Notes under the pieces: model-generated
What the model was told of the DNA's origin: nothing
Databases searched by the model: none
What the model saw: only the letters and a program-made list of their open reading frames with translations
Made by a program: the position numbers and the translations under genes
Shown here: piece by piece, positions 31,773 to 40,747 of the stretch
How positions within the stretch are numbered: position 1 is the first letter of the stretch
Layout: every line of letters starts with the position of its first letter
Assembly (NCBI GenBank): GCA_045647865.1
Contig: JAZRMW010000048.1
Location: 1-48,274 of the forward strand
Origin: Phocaeicola_A sp045647865
Lineage (GTDB): Bacteria > Bacteroidota > Bacteroidia > Bacteroidales > Bacteroidaceae
DNA length: 48,274 nt
Direction: 5' to 3'

Positions 31773-33863
31773 ATGAAAAAAGCATTTATTGGAATGGCTA
31801 TTGCAGCACTGACAGCCTGCAATGTACAGCAGGAAAACCCACTGCTGAACAATTCGTCCCTGCCCTATGGAGCACCGGAGTTCAGCAAGTATGAATCAAC
31901 ACACTATGAATCTGCATTCATGGAAGCCTTCAAACAACAAAAGGCTGAAATTGATGCTATCGTGGCAAACACTGAAGAACCAACTTTTGACAACACTATC
32001 GGTGCATTGGAACGTAGTGGACGTCTGTTGAGCAAGGTAGTAGGCGTATTCTTCAACCTCAACGAAACGGATGCTGATGAGGCGATGAAAGTAACCGAAA
32101 GCAACATCACTCCACTGATGACTGAACACAATGCTTACATGACAATGAACGAACCCCTCTTTGCCCGCATCAAAACCATTTATGATAACAAGGCAACTCT
32201 TGGTTTGACCCGTGAGCAAGAGATGGTGCTCGACAAGTATTACCGTATGTTCGTGCGTGGAGGAGCCCTGCTCAATGCTGACCAGAAAGCACAGTATATG
32301 GAGATTGAGAAACAACTTTCATTGGCCATGATTAAGTTCGGAAACAATTCTCTGGCCGAAACCAATGCTTTTGAATTACTCATCACTGACGAGAAGGATT
32401 TGGCAGGACTCCCTCAAAGTTCCATCGACGCCGCCCGCGAAGAGGCTCAGGCAAAAGGCAAGGAAGGATGGCTATTCACCTTGCAAAAGCCCAGTTGGAT
32501 ACCCTTCCTGCAATATGCTGATAACCGCGACCTTCGCAAGCAGATGTACCTCGGATACATCAACCGTGGTAACAACAACAATGACAACGATAACAAAGCC
32601 GTCATTGCCGAAATCCTAAAACTCCGTCAACAGAAAGCTGAACTCTTCGGCTTCAACAACTTTGCCGAATACCAATTGGAGGACAAGATGGCAAAAACTC
32701 CACAAGCGGCCTACGACCTGCTGATGACCATCTGGAATGCAGCATTGCCCAAGGCTAAAGCCGAAGCTGCCGAGTTGCAAAAGATGATGGATGCAGAAGG
32801 TAAAGGAGAGAAACTGGAAGCATGGGATTGGTGGTACTATACAGAGAAACTGCGCCAGCAGAAGTATTCACTGAGTGAAAGCGAACTCCGTCCCTACTTC
32901 TCGCTCGACAACGTGCGCAACGGTTCCTTCATGGTAGCCGAAAAACTCTTTGGAGTAAACTTCCGCCCCATCGAAGGAGTGGACATCTATCACCCCGAAG
33001 TGAAAACCTTTGAGGTTCTCGACAGCGACTCATCTCACCTCTCGCTCTTCTATGCCGACTACTTCCCCCGCGCAACCAAACGTGCAGGTGCATGGATGAA
33101 CAACATCGTGGAACCCTCAAACGTTGATGGAGAAAACAAGCGCCCCATGATTGTAAACGTGTGCAACTTTACCCGCCCCACAGGCGACACTCCCTCGCTG
33201 CTCAACATTGATGAAGCACGTACCCTTTTCCACGAGTTCGGACACGCCCTGCACGGTATGCTCACTCAGACAAAATACCCCTCAGTAGCAGGAACCAACG
33301 TTGCACGCGATTTCGTAGAACTTCCCTCGCAAATCATGGAGCACTGGGCCGTTGAACCCGAAGTAATGAAACTCTATGCCCGTCATTACCAGACAGGTGA
33401 AGCCATCCCCGACGAACTGATTGCCAAGATGCAGGCAACCTCTTCGTTCAATTCAGGATTCGAAACCGTTGAATTGGTAGGCGCTGCCCTGCTCGACATG
33501 GAATACCACATGCTCAACGACTACACCAACTTCGAAACCAATGCCTTCGAGAAAAAAGTAGCTGAAAAAATTGGCCTCATCCCCGAAATCACCTTCCGTT
33601 ACCGTAGCACCTACTTCAACCACGTCTTCAGCGGTGGTTATGCCGTAGGTTACTACAGCTACTTATGGGCAGAAGTGTTAGATGCCGATGGTTTTGAGGC
33701 TTTCAAGGAAAACGGAATCTTTGACGAAGCTACTGGACGTAGTTTCCGCACAAACATTCTCGAAATGGGCGGTAGCGAAGAACCTATGACGCTCTATAAA
33801 CGCTTCCGTGGTGCAGAACCCAATCCCGAAGCATTGCTCCGCAATCGTGGATTGATTGAGTAA
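31773..33863 (+). CDS. M3-family zinc metallopeptidase lipoprotein (Dcp-like)
   Basis: A 696-residue oligopeptidase of the M3 (thimet/Dcp) family. A signal peptide with lipobox ALTAC-N (Cys about 15) makes it a lipoprotein, so it acts in the periplasm or at the outer membrane rather than in the cytosol as E. coli OpdA does. The zinc site is HEFGHALHG (H487, E488, H491) with the third ligand E516 in FVELPSQIMEHW. The substrate-binding RSTYFNHVFSGGYAVGYYSY near the C-terminus is typical of Dcp. It stands alone and ends at a perfect hairpin. Confidence 0.95.
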   Translation: MKKAFIGMAIAALTACNVQQENPLLNNSSLPYGAPEFSKYESTHYESAFMEAFKQQKAEIDAIVANTEEPTFDNTIGALERSGRLLSKVVGVFFNLNETDADEAMKVTESNITPLMTEHNAYMTMNEPLFARIKTIYDNKATLGLTREQEMVLDKYYRMFVRGGALLNADQKAQYMEIEKQLSLAMIKFGNNSLAETNAFELLITDEKDLAGLPQSSIDAAREEAQAKGKEGWLFTLQKPSWIPFLQYADNRDLRKQMYLGYINRGNNNNDNDNKAVIAEILKLRQQKAELFGFNNFAEYQLEDKMAKTPQAAYDLLMTIWNAALPKAKAEAAELQKMMDAEGKGEKLEAWDWWYYTEKLRQQKYSLSESELRPYFSLDNVRNGSFMVAEKLFGVNFRPIEGVDIYHPEVKTFEVLDSDSSHLSLFYADYFPRATKRAGAWMNNIVEPSNVDGENKRPMIVNVCNFTRPTGDTPSLLNIDEARTLFHEFGHALHGMLTQTKYPSVAGTNVARDFVELPSQIMEHWAVEPEVMKLYARHYQTGEAIPDELIAKMQATSSFNSGFETVELVGAALLDMEYHMLNDYTNFETNAFEKKVAEKIGLIPEITFRYRSTYFNHVFSGGYAVGYYSYLWAEVLDADGFEAFKENGIFDEATGRSFRTNILEMGGSEEPMTLYKRFRGAEPNPEALLRNRGLIE

Positions 33864-33874
33864 AGAGTCTATTG

Positions 33875-33917
33875 GTTCAAAGTTCAAGGTTTAAGGTTTA
33901 AACCTTGAACTTTGAAC
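33875..33917. terminator. Perfect 20-bp inverted repeat between convergent genes
   Basis: GTTCAAAGTTCAAGGTTTAA (33875-33894) and its exact complement (33898-33917) are separated by only GGT. It lies between the M3 peptidase and glycosyltransferase stops; it lacks a long T-run, so termination is likely but not certain. Confidence 0.65.
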
Positions 33918-33918
33918 T

Positions 33919-34806
33919 TTAAATAGAAGCATAATACCCCATCTTATAAAACATGAATAGGTGGAGATCTGGATGATGCCCCGTAAGATTCCGTTCAAGC
34001 CATGGTGCCGTCCATTTGAACAAAAGGCGTACAAGAGGAATCATTCGCAGACGGCAAAGACGCAGATAATGGTGATGAAGCAACACCGAATCACCTAATT
34101 TCTCCTTTTGTTCATGAAGTGTACGAAGAGCTTCTTCTGTCTTTCGAAGGAAGGTTTCATTAGGCTCAATATCCTTGTTTTCCAACGGATTGTCAATGTG
34201 TCGGATAGTTAAACCCTTTTGCTGTAAATGAAGTCCGAAAAGAACATCCTCATAGCCATAATGGTGAAAAGATTCATCAAACTGAATGCGTAAGAAAACT
34301 TCGCGCCGAATCATGAAATTGAATGTACGGAACGAAGCATAAGGACGAAGACTCCTTTGAAATGCGGAATTATGCGGTTCTGCCTGCTTTTCATATTTAT
34401 ACCGCAGACTGACACTCGGCGAAGGCAAGTGGTCAGGATGGACAATACCTCCACAGACAACATGCGTATCCATACCTGCATCAGCAACCGTCTGGACATA
34501 TCGGGTCAAGAATAGTCCATCAACTGGCATCCCATCACAATCCAGAAACAAAAGCCATTCACCTTTCGCTTCAGAAGCCAACAGATTACGGATACGTGAA
34601 CGCCCGACATTCTCTGTTAATTTCAGACAAGAACAATGAGGAAGTGTGTCAATGGAATAATTCTGTCTGCGACATTCGGAGTCAGTAGAAGCATCATCAG
34701 CAACAATGATTTCACACGTCAAGTGAAATTCCTGCACTTGTCGGGAAAGGGATTCTGCCAAGGGGAAGGCTGAATAATTGTATGATGGAATAAGTATCGA
34801 AATCAT
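33919..34806 (-). CDS. Family 2 glycosyltransferase
   Basis: A 295-residue GT-A fold transferase. The N-terminal ISILIPSYNYSAFPL, IIVADDASTDS and the DXD-like LFLDCDGMPV near 92 bind the nucleotide sugar; the later FDESFHHYGYEDVLFG resembles the ED catalytic region of GT2 enzymes (chondroitin-polymerase-like). No transmembrane segment is evident, so it is probably membrane-associated through the C-terminus (LVRLLFKWTAPWLE). Acceptor unknown; likely surface polysaccharide or glycoprotein synthesis. It is an isolated gene. Confidence 0.9.
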   Translation of the reverse strand: MISILIPSYNYSAFPLAESLSRQVQEFHLTCEIIVADDASTDSECRRQNYSIDTLPHCSCLKLTENVGRSRIRNLLASEAKGEWLLFLDCDGMPVDGLFLTRYVQTVADAGMDTHVVCGGIVHPDHLPSPSVSLRYKYEKQAEPHNSAFQRSLRPYASFRTFNFMIRREVFLRIQFDESFHHYGYEDVLFGLHLQQKGLTIRHIDNPLENKDIEPNETFLRKTEEALRTLHEQKEKLGDSVLLHHHYLRLCRLRMIPLVRLLFKWTAPWLERNLTGHHPDLHLFMFYKMGYYASI

Positions 34807-34943
34807 GTCCTTCAGTTTCTTTCCATGGTGCGAAGGTAGTTAAATTTGCGCAAAAACAAATGAAAAGAGGCTTTAATATCCCTTTTTTTGTTCAAAAAGG
34901 TTAATCCCCCACATTATTTGCAGGTAAAGTGCACGCTTATGTG

Positions 34944-34951
34944 TACCTTTG
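34944..34951 (+). promoter_or_regulatory. Promoter -7 box of the DUF5686 gene
   Basis: TACCTTTG, exact TAnnTTTG match. The ATG at 34929 lies upstream of it, and the start at 34962 only 10 bases after, implying a very short leader. Confidence 0.5.
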
Positions 34952-34961
34952 CCCCTTGAAA

Positions 34962-37556
34962 ATGAAAAAACAGAGCTTCAATATAATCTTCAGGTTATGG
35001 ACATGCCTGACATTGTGGTGGACAGTCTCAACAACTGTTCAGGCACAGGTACAGGGTTTTGTCACCGATTCACTTACCCGTAAGCCTGTTTCCTTTGTTC
35101 AAGTTTATTACGAAGGTTCTTCTGTCGGTACTCAGACAGACGAACGCGGTTATTATTATTTGCCGGCCCCATCATCAAGCAAGACAACGACAATAATATT
35201 CTCCTCCATTGAATACAATCCCAAAAAGATATCTGTAAAGACTGATACTCCCCAACATATCAACATAACTTTGAGTGAACATGTACGCCTTCTATCCGAA
35301 GTGACAGTGAAGCCACGCAAGGAACGGTATCGCCGTAAGAATAATCCTGCAGTAGAACTGATGCGACGTGTGATTGCCAACAAATGGAAATCCGATATAC
35401 AACGCCATCCGTGGTGCAGTTATTACAGTTATCAAAAAATGACCACTTCGTTGGACGATGTGACTCCAAGCAAACTTGAATCAACTATATTCAAGCAGGT
35501 TCCCTCGCTCATCAATCATGTGGAAATAGATACGGTTACCCACCGCCTGATATTGCCTTTAGTAGTGGATGAGACAGTCAGTCGCCATCTCTGGAGAGAA
35601 TTTCCCAAGGCAGAAAAGACCATTGTCATGGGAGAACAAAGCAACGGAATCAATGACCTGCTGAGTGTCGGTAAAGGTTTGAATACCATTATGGATAACT
35701 TCATGGGAGCTATCAATATCCATGATGAAGACATTTACCTGTTGGGAAAACGTTTCATCAGCCCCATAGCCACCACAGGAGCCATATCTTTCTACCAATA
35801 TTATATCATGGATACCCTTAAGGTACAGGGTGATTCATGTATCCATCTGACTTTTGTACCCCAGAACAGTCAGGATTTTGGATTCAGCGGCCATCTCTAT
35901 GTAACAAAAGACTCCACTTGTCAAGTAAAACTCTGCCAAATGACATTTCCTCAAAAAACGGGAATCAACTTTGTCGATGAGATAACCATCCGTCAAGAAT
36001 TTGAACCTTTACCCAACGGTTCTTGGGCATTGAAGACAGATGATTTCCGAGTAAATCTCTCTTTGATAGATCAGTTACAAAGTGTACAAATACAACGTAC
36101 TACACGCTATTCCGACTATTCTTTTGCCCCTTTGGAGGCCAGTTTATTCAAAGGAAACTCGGTTAAAGAGGTATATCCTGACGCGACCATTCAAACTGAA
36201 GAATTCTGGCAAAGCCATCGTCCCATCCAACTTACGGCAAAAGAACGTAACATGAAAAGCTTGGTGGAAGATGTCAAACAAATGCCCGGTTTCCGTTATA
36301 TCATCTTTGCAGTACGTGCCTTGGTGGAAAACTTCATCGAAACCGGACGCGATGGGCAACCCAGCCGCTTCGATATCGGCCCGGTTAACACCATGGTTTC
36401 TTCCAACTACATTGATGGAATCCGTCTGCGTTTTAGCGGAAAGACTACGGCCGCCTTCAATCCCCACCTATTCTTCAAAGGCTACATTGCTTATGGCATC
36501 AAGGACCACAGGCCCAAATACAAGGCGGAGGTAGAATATACGTTTGAAAAGAAGAACCGTCTCCCGTTCGAATTTCCACGCCGTTCTATTGCCTTCAGCC
36601 ATCAGTACGATGTGATGTCGCCAGCAGATAAATATTTAGTGACAGACAAGGACAACATGTTCCTCTCCCTAAAGGCCAATACCGTGGACCAATTGTCTTT
36701 CATCCGTAGAAATGCACTTACGTTTGTGTACGAAACGGACAACATGTTTTCTGTTCATGCCGAACTCCGTCATACGGATGACAAACCTGTAGGACGACTT
36801 TCCTACATCCGTAATGATGGAACAAACATCAACATGGTCAACCGTCTTACCACCTCCGAAGCGTCCCTCACACTTCGGTATGCTCCTGGGGAAACGTTCA
36901 TACACTCCAAACAGGGACGTATGGCAGTGAACAGGAACGCTTCCGTCTTTACCCTCTCACACACTGTAGGATTGGATGACATATTAGGAAGTGACTATCA
37001 TTACCACATGACTGAACTAAGCTTTTATAAACGTTTTTGGCTTTCTTCATGGGGACGCATCAACACAACGTTGAAAGGAGGTGCCGTATGGAGCCGTGTA
37101 CCCTTCCCATTACTGATGTTCCCCGCCGCCAACCAATCGTTTATCATACAGAACAACCACTTCCACATGATCAACAACATGGAATTCCTCAACGACCGCT
37201 ATGCATCGTTAGATATTGTAGCCGAGCTGAACGGTGTCCTACTTAATCGTATCCCCCTACTGAAACATCTGAAGTGGCGTGAAGTATTCGGAGTAAACCT
37301 GCTCTATGGTAGTCTCTCAGACAAAAACAATCCCTATGCCACTCCTGGAGACAACCGAATATTCCTATTTCCCACTCGAAACGGGCAGGCCACCAGTTTC
37401 GTTATGGATTCTCATACCCCTTATATGGAATACCATGCCGGTCTTTACAATGTATTCAAGATTTTGCGTATTGAATACTACCGTCGTCTCACCTATCTAC
37501 ATTTGCCCGAAGCCTCCAAACACGGCGTACGTATGGCTTTGCAATTCAGTTTCTGA
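34962..37556 (+). CDS. DUF5686 family outer-membrane protein with carboxypeptidase-regulatory domain
   Basis: An 864-residue exported protein. A signal peptide (ends STTVQAQ) leads into a carboxypeptidase-D regulatory-like beta-sandwich (about 30-115; VQGFVTDSLTRKPVSFVQVY, DERGYYYLPAP), then a long DUF5686 region (NPAVELMRRVIANKW, SYYSYQKM) that ends in alternating beta strands and a terminal QFSF, typical of an outer-membrane barrel. The family is Bacteroidetes-specific and of unknown function. Start at MKKQSFN, since the upstream ATG lies before the promoter box. It precedes the lptD-like gene on the same strand but is separated by about 350 bases. Confidence 0.88.
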   Translation: MKKQSFNIIFRLWTCLTLWWTVSTTVQAQVQGFVTDSLTRKPVSFVQVYYEGSSVGTQTDERGYYYLPAPSSSKTTTIIFSSIEYNPKKISVKTDTPQHINITLSEHVRLLSEVTVKPRKERYRRKNNPAVELMRRVIANKWKSDIQRHPWCSYYSYQKMTTSLDDVTPSKLESTIFKQVPSLINHVEIDTVTHRLILPLVVDETVSRHLWREFPKAEKTIVMGEQSNGINDLLSVGKGLNTIMDNFMGAINIHDEDIYLLGKRFISPIATTGAISFYQYYIMDTLKVQGDSCIHLTFVPQNSQDFGFSGHLYVTKDSTCQVKLCQMTFPQKTGINFVDEITIRQEFEPLPNGSWALKTDDFRVNLSLIDQLQSVQIQRTTRYSDYSFAPLEASLFKGNSVKEVYPDATIQTEEFWQSHRPIQLTAKERNMKSLVEDVKQMPGFRYIIFAVRALVENFIETGRDGQPSRFDIGPVNTMVSSNYIDGIRLRFSGKTTAAFNPHLFFKGYIAYGIKDHRPKYKAEVEYTFEKKNRLPFEFPRRSIAFSHQYDVMSPADKYLVTDKDNMFLSLKANTVDQLSFIRRNALTFVYETDNMFSVHAELRHTDDKPVGRLSYIRNDGTNINMVNRLTTSEASLTLRYAPGETFIHSKQGRMAVNRNASVFTLSHTVGLDDILGSDYHYHMTELSFYKRFWLSSWGRINTTLKGGAVWSRVPFPLLMFPAANQSFIIQNNHFHMINNMEFLNDRYASLDIVAELNGVLLNRIPLLKHLKWREVFGVNLLYGSLSDKNNPYATPGDNRIFLFPTRNGQATSFVMDSHTPYMEYHAGLYNVFKILRIEYYRRLTYLHLPEASKHGVRMALQFSF

Positions 37557-37902
37557 GGTTAACTAACGCGAATACTGTCTTTTTGTAGAAAAGACAAACT
37601 ATACCTATTTCACCATCTAACTATTATTCTTTAGCGACAAAGTCATATTCGCGAAAGGAAAAGGGAATCTTCTGATGCCAAGGTGTATCGAATTTGAATC
37701 ATGCCCCAGCCTTATTTTTATTTCAAATCCTTACGGCAGCAGTTACTTATGGCCGAATAAACTTAAATAATTCATAATTTTAACGGGTGATAGGGCTGTA
37801 TCTCCCGAATTATATGTATTTTTGCCGACTGAAAGAGTAAAGGTGGGGTCTATGCATTATAGAAGCATAGCTCTCATCCACTCATCCCACAGATTTTTAA
37901 CG
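37557..37902. other. Intergenic region, DUF5686 gene / lptD-like gene
   Basis: Contains a hairpin TGTCTTTT/AAAAGACA (37576-37596) that may end the DUF5686 transcript, an inverted pair CGCGAATA (37567-37574) and TATTCGCG (37646-37653), and the -7 box of the next gene at 37817. Nothing coding is recognised. Confidence 0.5.
37817..37824 (+). promoter_or_regulatory. Promoter -7 box of the lptD-like gene
   Basis: TATTTTTG, an exact TAnnTTTG match, 78 bases before the start at 37903. It overlaps an upstream ATG (37822), which is therefore not the start. Confidence 0.5.
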
Positions 37903-40689
37903 ATGGTGAATACTTCATATAGCAAGAATATTTTTCTGCCCATTTTAACGTTCATTCTCCTACTGATAGCAACATCAGGGGCCAATGCGCGTATCCCAAA
38001 CGATGACTACGGCAAACTATATGCCGCACTACGTGCTGAGGAGGATTCTTTGACAGATAACAATCCCACTACAAATGTCCATATCGAGGGGGATTCGCTG
38101 ACCGCCACATTGGCCGACTCCCTGACAACAGACTCTGTGGACAATAAGAAAACGGATGTATTGGATGCTCCTGTCACCTATCAGGCCGAGGATTCACTCG
38201 TGTGGGTTGTAGCCGATGCCAAAGCATATCTTTATAAGAACAGCCAAGTAGATTACCAGAAAATAGGTCTTACAGCCGAACAGATAACCGTTGACATCGA
38301 CACGAAGACCGTCTATGCACACGGTGTGAAAGATTCGACAGGGAAAGAGACAGGACGACCGGTGTTCAAGGATGGAAATACTCCATACGAAAGTGACACC
38401 ATGAGTTATAACTTCAGTTCACGCAAGGGATACATCAGTAACGTTGTAACCGAACAGGGCGAAGGATACATGACCAGCCAATATGCCAAAAAAGGTTCGG
38501 ACGACACATTCTATGGCGGTAAAGGAAAATACACGACTTGCGACAATCACGAACATCCCCACTTTTATCTGGCATTGACCCGTGCGAAAGTTCGTCCGGG
38601 AAAGAATGTCGTATTCGGTCCCGCATACCTGGTAGTGGAGGATGTCCCCCTCCCCTTGGCCATCCCCTTCGGATTCTTCCCTTTCAGCAATGAGAAGTAT
38701 GCTTCCGGATTCATCATGCCTACGTATGGAGATGAGACGGAACGCGGATTCTATTTGCGCGACGGAGGATACTATTTCGCCATCAGCGATTTCATGGATC
38801 TGAAACTGACTGGAGAAATCTTCACGAAAGGTTCATGGGGACTGAATGCAAGCAGCAGCTATAATAAACGGTATAAGTTTTCGGGTGCCTTCAATCTGAG
38901 TACCCTCACGACCAAATTGGGTGAGAAGAACATGCCGGACTATTCGGTTAGCAAAGATTTCAAAGTACAGTGGACACACCGGCAGGATGCCAAGGCCAGT
39001 CCGAACAGTACATTCTCTGCCAGCGTAAACTATGCAACCAGCAGTTATGAAAAGAGCAACCTCAACAGCCAATACAACTTGGCACTGAGCAGCCAGAGTA
39101 CACGAACCTCAAGTGTCAGCTATTCGCGCACATTCCCTGATATAGGACTGACCCTTTCGGGAACATTCAACCTTGCACAGAATGTACGGGACAGCAGCCT
39201 TTCCGTATCTTTCCCTGACCTCAATATCTCTTTGAGCCGTCTCTATCCGTTCAAACGGAAAAGAAGATTAGGAAAAGAACAGTGGTACGAGAAAATATCA
39301 CTCAGCTATACGGGTTACCTAAAGAACAGCATACAGTCCAAAGAGGATGAGATTATGGAGTCAAACATCATCAAGGACTGGAAAAACGGTATGCAGCATC
39401 GCATTCCTATCAGTGCTACCTTCAACCTTTTCAAATACATCAACTTGACTGCCGCCTTCAACTATACAGAACGTTGGTACACTTTCCGACAGGAGAAAGA
39501 GTGGGACGAAGCGTTGCAAACAGCTGTCACCGACACCATTTACGGATTCAACCGCGTATATAACTACGACATGAGTTTTTCGATGAACACGAAGCTCTAT
39601 GGTTTCTACAAACCCTCCAAAGCGATATTTGGTGACAAGATAGAGGCCGTCCGTCATGTCTTCACTCCCTCGGTCAGCTTCAGTATGGCACCCGATTTCG
39701 GAGACTACAGCTACGGATATTACGACTCATACAGCTATTACGACAGCAACGGCAAATTAGTGACACAGGAATACTCCCCTTATCAGGGAAGTGTCTTTGG
39801 TGTCCCCGGCAAAGGAAAAACGGGAAGTGTCAGTTTCTCTATGTCAAACAACATTGAGATGAAAGTGAAGTCCGACAAAGATTCTACCGGTGTACGAAAA
39901 ATCAGCCTCATCGATGATTTGGGAGCCAGTATATCCTATAATTTGGCTGCACTGACCAAGCCGTGGAGCAACCTGAACATGAGATTGCGACTGAAACTGA
40001 GCAAAAGCAAGACATTCAGTCTGAATGCCGTATTTGCCACCTATGCATACGAGTTCAACGACAAAGGACAAGTTGTCGTAGGCGACCGTACGGAATGGTC
40101 ATACGGACGTTTCGGACGTTTCCAAGGAATGAGCAACGGATTCTCATATACCTTCAACAACGAAACATTCAAAAAATGGTTCGGCCCGAAAGAGGATAAG
40201 GAGAACAACGGAGAGGACGATGACGAAGATTTGGAAAACAGTGACGAAAGAGCAGAAAACAACCGACAGGAAAAGAAATCTGAAAAAGCCGAGAAAGACC
40301 CTGACGGCTATATGGCATTCAAGATTCCTTGGTCACTCAGTGTTTCATGGAACTACACCATTGCTGAAGACCGAAGCAAGGCCATCAACATCAAGACGAT
40401 GCGCTACCCCTTCTCGTTCAGCCACCGAATGAATGTTTCGGGAAGCATCAAGCCGTCCAACAAATGGAACATATCTTTCTCGTCCGGTTATGACTTCGAT
40501 TTCAAGAAGATTGCAGCTACTACGTGCAACATCAGCCGCGACCTGCACTGTTTCTCCATGTCGTGCGGTATCATTCTTGCACCCTATACATCCTACAACT
40601 TCAGTATCAGTGCCAACAGCAGTATGCTGGCCGATGCACTCAAGTACGACAAGCGCAGCAGTTACAGTACCAATATAGAATGGTATTGA
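37903..40689 (+). CDS. lptD: LPS-assembly protein LptD-like outer-membrane barrel
   Basis: A 928-residue exported protein, the Bacteroidetes form of LptD that inserts lipopolysaccharide into the outer leaflet with LptE. After a signal peptide (FILLLIATSGANA), a variable Asp/Ser/Thr-rich stretch leads to an OstA-like beta-jellyroll (about 115-240; EQITVDIDTKTVYAHG, YNFSSRKGYISNVVTEQGEG) and a large barrel (PLPLAIPFGFFPF marks the junction). A very acidic insertion of about 40 residues (762-802; EDDDEDLENSDERAEN) sits late in the barrel, probably a surface or periplasmic loop. Start at MVNTSYSKN is chosen from the signal peptide. Confidence 0.88.
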   Translation: MVNTSYSKNIFLPILTFILLLIATSGANARIPNDDYGKLYAALRAEEDSLTDNNPTTNVHIEGDSLTATLADSLTTDSVDNKKTDVLDAPVTYQAEDSLVWVVADAKAYLYKNSQVDYQKIGLTAEQITVDIDTKTVYAHGVKDSTGKETGRPVFKDGNTPYESDTMSYNFSSRKGYISNVVTEQGEGYMTSQYAKKGSDDTFYGGKGKYTTCDNHEHPHFYLALTRAKVRPGKNVVFGPAYLVVEDVPLPLAIPFGFFPFSNEKYASGFIMPTYGDETERGFYLRDGGYYFAISDFMDLKLTGEIFTKGSWGLNASSSYNKRYKFSGAFNLSTLTTKLGEKNMPDYSVSKDFKVQWTHRQDAKASPNSTFSASVNYATSSYEKSNLNSQYNLALSSQSTRTSSVSYSRTFPDIGLTLSGTFNLAQNVRDSSLSVSFPDLNISLSRLYPFKRKRRLGKEQWYEKISLSYTGYLKNSIQSKEDEIMESNIIKDWKNGMQHRIPISATFNLFKYINLTAAFNYTERWYTFRQEKEWDEALQTAVTDTIYGFNRVYNYDMSFSMNTKLYGFYKPSKAIFGDKIEAVRHVFTPSVSFSMAPDFGDYSYGYYDSYSYYDSNGKLVTQEYSPYQGSVFGVPGKGKTGSVSFSMSNNIEMKVKSDKDSTGVRKISLIDDLGASISYNLAALTKPWSNLNMRLRLKLSKSKTFSLNAVFATYAYEFNDKGQVVVGDRTEWSYGRFGRFQGMSNGFSYTFNNETFKKWFGPKEDKENNGEDDDEDLENSDERAENNRQEKKSEKAEKDPDGYMAFKIPWSLSVSWNYTIAEDRSKAINIKTMRYPFSFSHRMNVSGSIKPSNKWNISFSSGYDFDFKKIAATTCNISRDLHCFSMSCGIILAPYTSYNFSISANSSMLADALKYDKRSSYSTNIEWY

Positions 40690-40747
40690 TACCAAGCGAC
40701 ATTGCATGGTTGGGGAGAAAATGTATAAGATTCAAGCCACTTGTAGC

